Assembly (NCBI GenBank): GCA_017621415.1
Contig: JAGATD010000014.1
Coordinates: 1 to 40,342, forward strand
DNA: 40,342 bases
Origin: Clostridia bacterium
GTDB lineage: Bacteria > Bacillota > Clostridia > Oscillospirales > CAG-272
Direction: 5' to 3'
Shown here: piece after piece, positions 1-5,513 of the stretch
Layout: the number at the start of each line of letters is the position of its first letter
Numbering within the stretch: the first letter of the stretch is position 1
The notes under the pieces: generated by a model
Told to the model about the DNA's origin: nothing
The model's input: the letters and a program-made list of their open reading frames with translations, nothing else
Databases searched by the model: none
Program-made: the position numbers and the translations under genes

Positions 1-512
1 ACCTGTTCGCCAATGGCGAAATTGAGGTTGCCGGTAGGCTCGTCCGCAAGAATAATGTCGGGGTGCTTTACAAGAGCGCGTGCAATAGCGACTCTCTGCT
101 TCTGCCCCCCGGAAAGATGCTTGATCCTCGCATTTTTCTTTTCATAGATATCAAGGGAACGGAGCATATCGTCCATACCCGAAATATCCACGCCTTCAAG
201 ACGGAGAATGCCGATATTATCAGCGACCGTCATATCGTTTATCAGCTTAAAATCTTGGAAGATATAGCCGATCTTCCCAATTCTGAATTTGTCCTTTACC
301 TTTTGAGTGGCTACACTCATTTCTACGCCATCAATCACGATAGAGCCCTTTGAGGGGGAGAGAATACCTGCAATCATATTGAGCAGGGTGGATTTTCCAC
401 ATCCCGATGCGCCGAGCAGCATATAGGATTTACCGGTCTCAAAGGTGATATCACGATATTCGATCTCGGTCTCATTTTGAAACTGTTTGCCGAGATTTTT
501 AATTTCAATCAT
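1..512 (-). CDS. ABC transporter ATP-binding protein, LolD/MacB type (3' end cut by the window edge)
   Basis: This is the nucleotide-binding subunit of an ABC exporter or lipoprotein-type (LolD/MacB/FtsE-like) system. It starts at an ATG at 512-510 behind an AAAGGA Shine-Dalgarno. About 170 codons are visible; a full protein is usually 220-240 residues, so the D-loop/H-loop end lies beyond base 1. Walker A (GASGCGKST) is near residues 36-44, the Q-loop (YIFQDF) near 87, the signature LSGGQKQR near 137-144 and Walker [12 protein letters not shown] near 157-167. It is the third gene of a minus-strand run after the DUF134 regulator and the small Cys/His membrane protein, so it probably serves the same stimulus. 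The permease must lie further left and is not visible. The ATPase call is secure; the substrate is unknown. Confidence 0.93.
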   Translation of the reverse strand, partial: MIEIKNLGKQFQNETEIEYRDITFETGKSYMLLGASGCGKSTLLNMIAGILSPSKGSIVIDGVEMSVATQKVKDKFRIGKIGYIFQDFKLINDMTVADNIGILRLEGVDISGMDDMLRSLDIYEKKNARIKHLSGGQKQRVAIARALVKHPDIILADEPTGNLNFAIGEQ

Positions 513-561
513 ATGTTTTTTCCTTTCGTATTTTATATTTGGTCTGATAATAGATCAAGTA

Positions 562-846
562 TTAATCCGAAAGCTTCACCTTAAGAGCAACTGGAGTACC
601 TTTATTGCCCGATAGTATAGATTTATATGAGCTTGAAATTGTAAACACGATATTTGCGAATTGATATACAACTGCAATAAGTGCAAGCCCGATAAGTGAG
701 TTGCGTGAGGTCTCAATTAAAGCGCAAACAGTACAATCTGAACCGACGCAGTCGTGTGCGTGAGGCAAGAAAATGATAGAGGTATAGGCTATGACTAATA
801 ATATGCACAAAAAGGCAACGATGCTTTTCCAGTTCTTGCTTAGCAT
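562..846 (-). CDS. small membrane protein with Cys/His cluster
   Basis: A 94-residue protein I cannot assign to a named family. It has an N-terminal membrane segment (about residues 9-28), a short outside segment holding the cluster HAHDCVGSDCTVC (two His and three Cys within 13 residues), and a second hydrophobic segment (about 50-72). The cluster looks suited to metal or redox chemistry on the outer face of the membrane. The start at 846 has a GGAGGT ribosome site about 11 bases upstream. It lies between the DUF134 regulator gene and the ABC ATPase with short gaps (about 50 bases each side), so the three are probably one transcript. Inference: a metal- or thiol-sensing accessory protein of the exporter. 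The gene being real is well supported by its spacing, ribosome site and membrane pattern. Confidence 0.8.
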   Translation of the reverse strand: MLSKNWKSIVAFLCILLVIAYTSIIFLPHAHDCVGSDCTVCALIETSRNSLIGLALIAVVYQFANIVFTISSSYKSILSGNKGTPVALKVKLSD

Positions 847-899
847 TATTTTCTTATACCTCCAATTCTTAAATCTTAATTTTGAGTAAAAATCTTTGT

Positions 900-1253
900 T
901 TATTTCTCATCACTTTTTTGTTTACAGTGCTTTTGACATCCTCCACATCCGCAATGTGCCTCTTTCCCATCGCAAAGATGGTAATCACCACCTTCTATGC
1001 GAATTGTATATCCGTTCACAAGAGCTGAAGCAAGCTTCTTTCTTGCAGTATCACAAATAAGCTGTGCTGTCGCACGCGAAATATGCATATATTCAGCACA
1101 TTGCTCCTGAGAAAATCCTTGATAATCCGCCAAACGAATGCATTCGTATTCATCAACGGTCAAAACGACCGCTTCATCTTTGGCTGAATTAGCAACAAAT
1201 GTATCTGCGACAGGCATTCTGCAAACCTTACGGCATTTTTTTGGTCTTGGCAT
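900..1253 (-). CDS. DUF134 (UPF0251) family DNA-binding protein
   Basis: A 117-residue protein of the DUF134/UPF0251 family. It starts MPRPKKCRKVC, as this family does, followed by the VLTVDEYECIRLADYQG stretch and a sigma-70 region 4-like helix-turn-helix (about residues 50-75, including SQEQCAEYMHISRATAQ). The C-terminus is rich in Cys and His (HLCDGKEAHCGCGGCQKHC), a likely metal or Fe-S binding tail. It has an AGGAG ribosome site and a near-perfect promoter upstream. It heads the run that continues into the small Cys/His membrane protein and the ABC ATPase. Inference: an autoregulated metal-responsive switch for the downstream exporter. The family is secure; the ligand is unknown. Confidence 0.93.
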   Translation of the reverse strand: MPRPKKCRKVCRMPVADTFVANSAKDEAVVLTVDEYECIRLADYQGFSQEQCAEYMHISRATAQLICDTARKKLASALVNGYTIRIEGGDYHLCDGKEAHCGCGGCQKHCKQKSDEK

Positions 1254-1268
1254 TTTACACAGCTCCTT

Positions 1269-1310
1269 GTTTTTGGTATATGCTAATTATAGCATGGTTT
1301 TTGGTATATG
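1269..1310 (-). promoter_or_regulatory. direct-repeat operator candidate in the DUF134 promoter
   Basis: The 14-base word CATATACCAAAAAC occurs twice on the minus strand, at 1310-1297 (between the -35 and -10 boxes) and at 1282-1269 (just downstream of the -10). The copies are identical and offset by 28 bases. This placement is typical of a repressor site; the obvious candidate regulator is the DUF134 protein itself. Confidence 0.6.
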
Positions 1311-1314
1311 TCAA
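1286..1314 (-). promoter_or_regulatory. consensus sigma-A promoter of the DUF134 operon
   Basis: On the minus strand TTGACA (1314-1309) is followed after exactly 17 bases by TATAAT (1291-1286), both perfect consensus boxes. The -10 is preceded by TGC (extended -10). The DUF134 start codon lies about 33 bases downstream. Confidence 0.88.
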
Positions 1315-1431
1315 TAATGTTTTTTATAAGTCAACAATTAGCTTTATTTGTTTTGAGAATAATAATAGAAAATACGAAACGAAAGTGTGATTTCAATATC
1401 AGTAATTTAACGAATAGCGGTCTTTTAACGA

Positions 1432-1625
1432 TAGAAAAGCACTACACCTTGACGGGGAGTAGTGCTTTTCTATATTTTAAGGTTTCCAAGACACGGAATA
1501 TTGATGTCGCCAACACCGAAATGCACCACAAAAGCAAAAAAGCCCTTGTAAATCAAGGACTTTCGGCTAATTTTTAACGATAAAAAGAAAACAGCAGGTC
1601 GATACGATTGTATCAATCTACTGTT
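1432..1625. other. intergenic stretch with three stem-loops
   Basis: No gene is seen between 1315 and about 1690. Three hairpins stand in a row. At 1432-1472 a perfect 14-bp stem (TAGAAAAGCACTAC) has a 13-base loop. At 1539-1563 two stem blocks (AAAG and CCTTG) are separated by one mismatch. At 1590-1625 an interrupted stem pairs AACAG, AG and GATAC with their complements. The first has short A/T runs on both sides and could end transcription in either direction. The function of the other two is unknown. Confidence 0.5.
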
Positions 1626-1694
1626 CCTTATTTGTGTAAGGGCGATAAAAAAGATATTTGGGGGAGTTTTCGTATGGACTTGAACCCCTGTGCG

Positions 1695-2092
1695 TTATAG
1701 TTCTTTGAACCGCGCTTCCGACATTACGTTTATATAATTCTCATCATACTTATGAATCGAACGAAAATTGCCTTCATCAAGACCAGTGATGCTATTCGGC
1801 TTACCAAGAATACGATGATTCTAACGCATTCTTTTGTTGGAGCAAAACTTATAATCGGCTCTCGTATTCCGTACATTCTGCCCACTATACGGGGCAAAAC
1901 GGGAAACTGTTCCCATTCAATCGTATTATTTTTGCAATGAATAATAGAATATCTGTTTGCGCGCTTGCGAGTAAAATATATCTCGTATTTTTTGTTATCA
2001 TCTTCAAAATTCACAAGCCCTATTTTATCCATAAACCAATTTCTTGGACATTCCTTTTTTAATTCTTTAAAACGCGCGTAAATTTTACCCAT
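1695..2092 (-). pseudogene. partner gene of the four-helix-bundle protein, apparently frameshifted
   Basis: The reading frame starts at ATG 2092-2090 and overlaps the end of the upstream gene by 8 bases (ATGGGTAA), so translation is probably coupled. About the first 90 residues look like a soluble protein (MGKIYARFKELKKEC, then NFEDDNKKYEIYFTRKRANR and IEWEQFPVLPRIVGR). After KECVR the open frame continues to 1730 with an implausible hydrophobic tail ending MMRII. In the neighbouring frame, from about 1820, the sequence reads NHRILGKPNSITGLDEGN and FRSIHKYDENYINV and ends ARFKEL at a TAA (1697-1695), which looks far more protein-like. A one-base deletion near 1805-1822 would explain this. I do not recognise the family. 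The in-frame version would be 1730-2092 (120 residues). Confidence 0.55.
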
Positions 2093-2435
2093 TATTTTTC
2101 TCCTTGGCGGTGTTGAGAGAAGCGATTAAAATTCTTTTAATTTCCGTACATCTATCAAGCAAGGATTTATCGTGATAATACCCGCTCTCTAAAATCAATT
2201 CAATCCAATATTCGGTTTCGGAACACTCTTTCAAAGCAATTTGCAGTTTGGCAATAAAGTCAGCTTTGCCATGAGCATAAAATGCTTCGCGGATATTCGC
2301 ACCGATACTCGTTCCCGAACGCAAGAACTGATTGATCAATGCACTTTCACATTTTGCCACTCTCAAATCCTTGCACACCTGTATCACTTCAAGTGCAAAT
2401 ATCTTGGATTTTACAATCAACGGACTTTCAGTCAT
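2085..2435 (-). CDS. four-helix-bundle protein (23S rRNA intervening-sequence protein / Avd-like)
   Basis: A 116-residue all-helical protein of the family found in 23S rRNA intervening sequences and, in other contexts, as the Avd accessory factor of diversity-generating retroelements. Family marks are the FLRSGTSIGANIREA segment (about residues 40-54), the KADFIAKLQIALKECSETEYWIEL core split over residues 58-81, and LIASL near the end. I chose the ATG at 2435-2433 because an AAGGTGG ribosome site lies just upstream; a GTG six codons earlier is in frame but would swallow that site. Neither rRNA nor a reverse transcriptase is nearby, so this is a free-standing copy with one coupled partner gene. 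Its cellular role is not known. Confidence 0.88.
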   Translation of the reverse strand: MTESPLIVKSKIFALEVIQVCKDLRVAKCESALINQFLRSGTSIGANIREAFYAHGKADFIAKLQIALKECSETEYWIELILESGYYHDKSLLDRCTEIKRILIASLNTAKEKNNG

Positions 2436-2498
2436 AACCTTACCACCTTTCACCTTGATATTTTAAGTATATCATAAAACCTAATACTTTTCAACTTT

Positions 2499-2532
2499 AA
2501 AATAAAAAATGCTTTTCGCCTCGGCGAAAAGC
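2499..2532 (-). terminator. intrinsic terminator (minus strand)
   Basis: A 10-bp GC-containing stem (GCTTTTCGCC at 2511-2520 with GGCGAAAAGC at 2523-2532) is followed on the minus strand by a T-rich run at 2510-2499. It lies downstream of tRNA-Trp and just ahead of the four-helix-bundle gene. Confidence 0.6.
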
Positions 2533-2544
2533 TACATCAGATAC

Positions 2545-2630
2545 CTTTTCACTATTCACTATTACTTATTACTTGCCAAAAATCGACAAGAGGGTTTAGT
2601 GAAAAGTGAAGAGTGAAAAGTGAAAAAGTA
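2545..2630. repeat. degenerate heptad repeats in opposite orientations
   Basis: At 2545-2575 the sequence is built of ACTATTC/ACTATTA/CTTATTA-like 7-base units. At 2599-2630 it is built of GTGAAAA/GTGAAGA units, roughly the reverse complement of the first block. Between them lies a copy of the tRNA-Trp 3' flank (2575-2589). No coding potential is seen. Confidence 0.5.
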
Positions 2631-2667
2631 AAAATCGACAAATCTCTGTCGAAATTTGTCGATTTTT
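2630..2667 (-). terminator. tRNA-Trp terminator
   Basis: A perfect 14-bp stem (AAAAATCGACAAAT at 2630-2643 with its complement at 2654-2667, loop 10) begins at the last base of the encoded CCA and ends in a T-rich run on the minus strand. It would end the tRNA transcript immediately after the mature 3' end. Confidence 0.65.
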
Positions 2668-2742
2668 GGCAGGGGCGCAAGGACTCGAACCCTGGACACC
2701 CAGTTTTGGAGACTGGTGTTCTACCGACTGAACTACACCCCT
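2667..2742 (-). tRNA. tRNA-Trp (anticodon CCA)
   Basis: The cloverleaf reads on the minus strand from 2742. The acceptor stem AGGGGTG pairs with CGCCCCT. The anticodon arm CCAGT-CTCCAAA-ACTGG places CCA in the anticodon position. The T-arm carries GGTTCGAGTCC. The discriminator is G at 2670 and the 3' CCA is encoded (2669-2667). It is flanked by its own terminator. Confidence 0.96.
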
Positions 2743-2845
2743 AAACACTTCCAATATTATACTAAAAAAAATACCGTTTGTCAAGAGGGTTAACAAAAGT
2801 ATTTCTGTTTTTTAAAAAAGAATTTTCATACTTCGACAAAACGGC

Positions 2846-2874
2846 TTGAATTGCATTATGTTTTGTGTTATAAT
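2846..2874 (+). promoter_or_regulatory. promoter of the MFS / radical SAM operon
   Basis: TTGAAT (2846-2851), a 17-base spacer and TATAAT (2869-2874) lie 31 bases ahead of the MFS start. A short palindrome ATACC-CT-GGTAT (2873-2884) overlaps the expected transcription start and may be an operator. Confidence 0.75.
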
Positions 2875-2905
2875 ACCCTGGTATGATTGATTTTTGGAGG
2901 GAATT

Positions 2906-4090
2906 ATGCCTAACTACAAATTAACAAAAACGGCATGTTACTTCACAAACGTAACAATGTCCATTGTGGCAAATCTTTCGCCGCTGCTCTTTTTAACATT
3001 CAGGGAAATGTACAACCTCTCATTTACGCTTCTCGGACTTCTTGTTGTAATAAATTTTGCAACTCAGCTGTCAATCGACCTTGTGTTCAGCTTTTTTACA
3101 AAGCATTTTAACATACATAAAACCGTGCGCCTCACTCCGTTTATTGCCTTTCTCGGTCTTGTATTTTATGCTCTGATGCCAATGCTATTGCCCGAGCTTG
3201 CGTTTCTTTGGATAGTTATCGGAACGGTTGTTTTTTCGGTATCGGCAGGACTGGGCGAGGTGCTGATTAGCCCGGTTGTTGCGGCAATGCCTGCGGAGAA
3301 TCCCGAGAGGGAAATGTCAAAGCTCCATTCTATATATGCCTGGGGCGTTGTTGCCGTTGTTATTGTCAGCACTGTTATTCTTCATTTTATAGGAAGCGAA
3401 AATTGGTGCTATCTCGCCCTTGTGTGGTCGCTTGTACCCCTTGCTGGCTCTATACTGTTTTGCTTCTCGCCTCTGCCTGAGATGGATATGGGTGGTACAG
3501 AGCAGGGCGGCAGACTCTTTAGCCCCGCGCTTCTTCTTTGCGTTTTTCTTATATTCCTTGGCGGTGCGTCAGAATGCACAATGTCACAGTGGGTCTCGGG
3601 CTTTGCTGAGGAGGCTGTCGGTGTGTCAAAGGTGCTTGGAGACGTGTTTGGCCTCGCTCTTTTCGGTGCTATGCTTGGAATCGGAAGAACGCTATATGCC
3701 AAATTCGGCAAAAATGTTATTAATGTAATGTTTTTCGGTATGACAGGCGCTGCCGTTTGCTATATTACAGCAGCTGTTGTTAATATTCCCGCGGTCGCTC
3801 TTGTGGCTTGCGGACTTACGGGAATTTGTACCTCTATGCTTTGGCCCGGAACGCTTATCTATGCTGAAGAAAAAATAACAGGCCTCGGTGTCGCGGCATA
3901 CGCTCTCCTTGCGGCAGGCGGTGATCTTGGAGCCTCGGTAGCTCCTCAGCTTGTTGGAATTGTTTCAGACACGGCGGGAATGCGCGCGGGAATCCTCTCA
4001 GCCTCGGCTTTCCCGATCTGCGGAATATTACTTATCCTCTTTATAAAAAAATACTTTAACAAAAAGGAGAAATCCCTTGGCAAAGAGTGA
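2906..4090 (+). CDS. MFS transporter
   Basis: A 394-residue major facilitator superfamily permease in the inner membrane with about 12 hydrophobic segments. I chose the ATG at 2906 (MPNYKLTKTACYF) because GGAGGG lies 5 bases upstream; an in-frame TTG at 2894 would sit on the ribosome site. The conserved loop after TM2 is visible as VVINFATQLSIDLVFSFFTK (about residues 50-69). No substrate-specific motif is recognised. The 3' end overlaps the radical SAM gene by 14 bases, so the two are translationally coupled and the transporter may move that enzyme's substrate or product. The start of the RNA is set by the promoter at 2846-2874. Confidence 0.88.
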   Translation: MPNYKLTKTACYFTNVTMSIVANLSPLLFLTFREMYNLSFTLLGLLVVINFATQLSIDLVFSFFTKHFNIHKTVRLTPFIAFLGLVFYALMPMLLPELAFLWIVIGTVVFSVSAGLGEVLISPVVAAMPAENPEREMSKLHSIYAWGVVAVVIVSTVILHFIGSENWCYLALVWSLVPLAGSILFCFSPLPEMDMGGTEQGGRLFSPALLLCVFLIFLGGASECTMSQWVSGFAEEAVGVSKVLGDVFGLALFGAMLGIGRTLYAKFGKNVINVMFFGMTGAAVCYITAAVVNIPAVALVACGLTGICTSMLWPGTLIYAEEKITGLGVAAYALLAAGGDLGASVAPQLVGIVSDTAGMRAGILSASAFPICGILLILFIKKYFNKKEKSLGKE

Positions 4091-4919
4091 AAAAAAATAC
4101 TCCCGCGCCTATGTTGAAATAACTAATATATGTAACCGCTCCTGTTCATTTTGCCCGGGTACAAAAAGAGAACCGAGGAGAATGACAAAGGAGGAATTCG
4201 CGCATATTTGCAGTGAGCTTTTGCCCCTTACTGACTATGTATATCTACATGTTATGGGCGAGCCACTGACTCACCCCGAGCTGCCTGAGCTTATTAAAAT
4301 AGCGAACAAAGCAGGGCTGAAATGCGCCATAACCACAAACGGCACCCTCCTTGACAAATGCGGCGACTCGCTTATCGAAGCGGGGGTATATAAGGTCAGC
4401 CTCTCGGTCCACAGCTTTGAAAAAAATGATGAAACAGGACAGAAAAACTACCTTAAAACCCTCTGCGACTTTGCCGATAAGGCTTCGTACGCAGGTGTTC
4501 TCACCGTTTTCCGCCTCTGGAACAGAGGCCACGACGAGGGCAGAAACGATATAACTCTAGATTACCTAAAGGAGCGCTTTCCCGAAGAATGGAAATACGG
4601 AGCAAGGGGAGCAAGAATAAGAAATAAGCTTCACCTTGAGTACGGCGACCGCTTTGCTTGGCCCGATAAGGATGCCCAGGAGGGAGATGCTAATGTCTTT
4701 TGCTATGGACTCCGCGACCACTTCGGAATACTATGTGACGGCAGAGTGATACCCTGTTGCCTCGATAGAGAGGGAGTAATAATCCTGGGTAACGTCTATG
4801 AAACACCTCTCGCCGAAATCCTAGACTCCGAAAGAGCAAAAAATATCCTCGCCGGCTTTAATAACCGATGCGCTGTCGAAGAACTCTGCCGCAAATGCGG
4901 CTATGCGCGCCGCTTCTAA
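4077..4919 (+). CDS. radical SAM protein with SPASM-type C-terminal cluster
   Basis: A 280-residue radical SAM enzyme. The CNRSCSFC motif (about residues 18-25) binds the 4Fe-4S cluster that cleaves S-adenosylmethionine, followed by the GEP motif (VMGEPLTHPEL, about 59-69) and the TTNGTLL strand. The C-terminus carries a Cys-rich SPASM-like set: FCYG, GRVIPCCLDREG, RCAVEELCRKCGY, likely holding an auxiliary Fe-S cluster. The start is a TTG at 4077 with AAGGAGA six bases upstream, overlapping the end of the MFS gene. No precursor peptide gene is seen nearby, so I cannot say whether it modifies a peptide, a tRNA or a small molecule. It is followed directly by a GC-rich hairpin at 4921. Confidence 0.9.
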   Translation: MAKSEKKYSRAYVEITNICNRSCSFCPGTKREPRRMTKEEFAHICSELLPLTDYVYLHVMGEPLTHPELPELIKIANKAGLKCAITTNGTLLDKCGDSLIEAGVYKVSLSVHSFEKNDETGQKNYLKTLCDFADKASYAGVLTVFRLWNRGHDEGRNDITLDYLKERFPEEWKYGARGARIRNKLHLEYGDRFAWPDKDAQEGDANVFCYGLRDHFGILCDGRVIPCCLDREGVIILGNVYETPLAEILDSERAKNILAGFNNRCAVEELCRKCGYARRF

Positions 4920-4920
4920 G

Positions 4921-4964
4921 CCTTCCCCTTGGGGAAGGGGGACCGCCTTGCGGTGGATGAGGTG
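4921..4964 (+). repeat. interspersed palindromic repeat, copy 1
   Basis: The stem CCTTCCCC-TT-GGGGAAGG (4921-4938) is followed by GGGACCGCC-TT-GCGGTGGATGAGG. The same words (GGGGGACCGC, GGTGGATGAGGTG) recur inverted at 5441-5510 and again at 36236-36345. The first hairpin directly follows the radical SAM stop and may act as its terminator. Confidence 0.75.
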
Positions 4965-4976
4965 CAAAAACCTCAA

Positions 4977-5081
4977 ATTTGCGTAAGCAAATATATCGAA
5001 CGAGTTTTACTGCGTAATCGGAAAACTCGTATATCGAACACCGTTAGGTGTATATCGAACCGACAACGTCGGTATATCGAC
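4977..5081 (+). repeat. hairpin array with constant TATATCGAA linker
   Basis: Four different short palindromes are each followed by the same 9-base word. The palindromes are ATTTGC-GTAA-GCAAAT (4977-4992), CGAGTTTT with AAAACTCG (5001-5029, 13-base loop), CACC-GTTA-GGTG (5039-5050) and CCGAC-AAC-GTCGG (5060-5072). The linkers are TATATCGAA at 4992-5000, 5030-5038 and 5051-5059, and TATATCGAC at 5073-5081. Stems differ in sequence but all are perfect. There is no coding potential. Confidence 0.85.
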
Positions 5082-5127
5082 AAGAACGTATCAACTCGAC
5101 CGAAACTAAGGAAATTGTCAACAAAAC

Positions 5128-5286
5128 TTAACAAAAACATAAAAAACGGACCGCCTGCGACACCGTTCCCTACAAATAGCACGTTCAAAAATCGCCTTGA
5201 TTTTGTCTGTGCGTACATGTATTTTTCGCAAAATGTGCACTCAAATTGTAGGGACTGGCGTCCCCGACGGTCCGTTTTTTTGTTAA
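5128..5286. mobile_element. MITE-like element with terminal inverted repeats
   Basis: The ends TTAACAAAAA and TTTTTGTTAA bracket 159 bases. Inside them, ACGGACCG with CTACAA (left, 5145-5175) mirrors TTGTAG with CGGTCCGT (right, 5246-5275), giving imperfect terminal inverted repeats of about 45 bases. No transposase is encoded, so it could only move in trans. As RNA it would form a long hairpin. The family name is unknown to me. Confidence 0.6.
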
Positions 5287-5293
5287 CACAACC

Positions 5294-5400
5294 AAAGGCA
5301 GGATGCGTGCAACCTGCCTTAAAAACACCGTTTTGAAAATAATTATTTATATTTTTAAAGTTTTTGCGGGTGCAGGAGCTTTTTTTAAAAAGCTGCCTGC
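5294..5400. other. stem-loop-rich spacer
   Basis: This part of the repeat mosaic holds a hairpin AAGGCAGG / CCTGCCTT (about 5296-5322, 10-base loop) and an interrupted palindrome around GCAGGAGCTTTTT / AAAAAGCTGCCTGC (about 5373-5401). No reading frame looks coding. Confidence 0.45.
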
Positions 5401-5440
5401 GTAGAACCATTGCCTGTGTGGAGTCGTTACACTTGGGGGT

Positions 5441-5510
5441 GGAAGACACCTCATCCACCGCTAAAGCGGTCCCCCTTCTCCCACTGGAGAAGGCTGGTTG
5501 GGGAGGGGTT
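5441..5510 (-). repeat. interspersed palindromic repeat, copy 2 (inverted)
   Basis: Read on the minus strand it begins CCTCCCCAACCAGCCTTCTCC, continues GGGGGACCGC-TTTA-GCGGTGGATGAGGTG, and matches copy 1 in inverted orientation and copy 3 at 36236-36345. Together with copy 1 it brackets the 4920-5513 mosaic. Confidence 0.75.
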
Positions 5511-5513
5511 ATT

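Noticed and set aside
1308..1577. plus-strand frame of 89 codons over the hairpin region
   Set aside because: It covers the DUF134 promoter and three palindromes, has no ribosome site and an implausible composition.
1660..1700. tRNA-like string (GGACTTGAACCCC) at the end of the frameshifted gene
   Set aside because: It resembles a T-arm on the minus strand, but no acceptor, D or anticodon stem can be folded around it.
2085..2435. part of a diversity-generating retroelement (Avd)
   Set aside because: No reverse transcriptase, template repeat or variable target gene is present.
2894..2905. upstream TTG start for the MFS gene
   Set aside because: It overlaps the GGAGGG ribosome site that serves the ATG at 2906.
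4977..5081. CRISPR array
   Set aside because: The repeated word is only 9 bases, the variable parts are perfect palindromes of 12-29 bases, and no cas genes are present.
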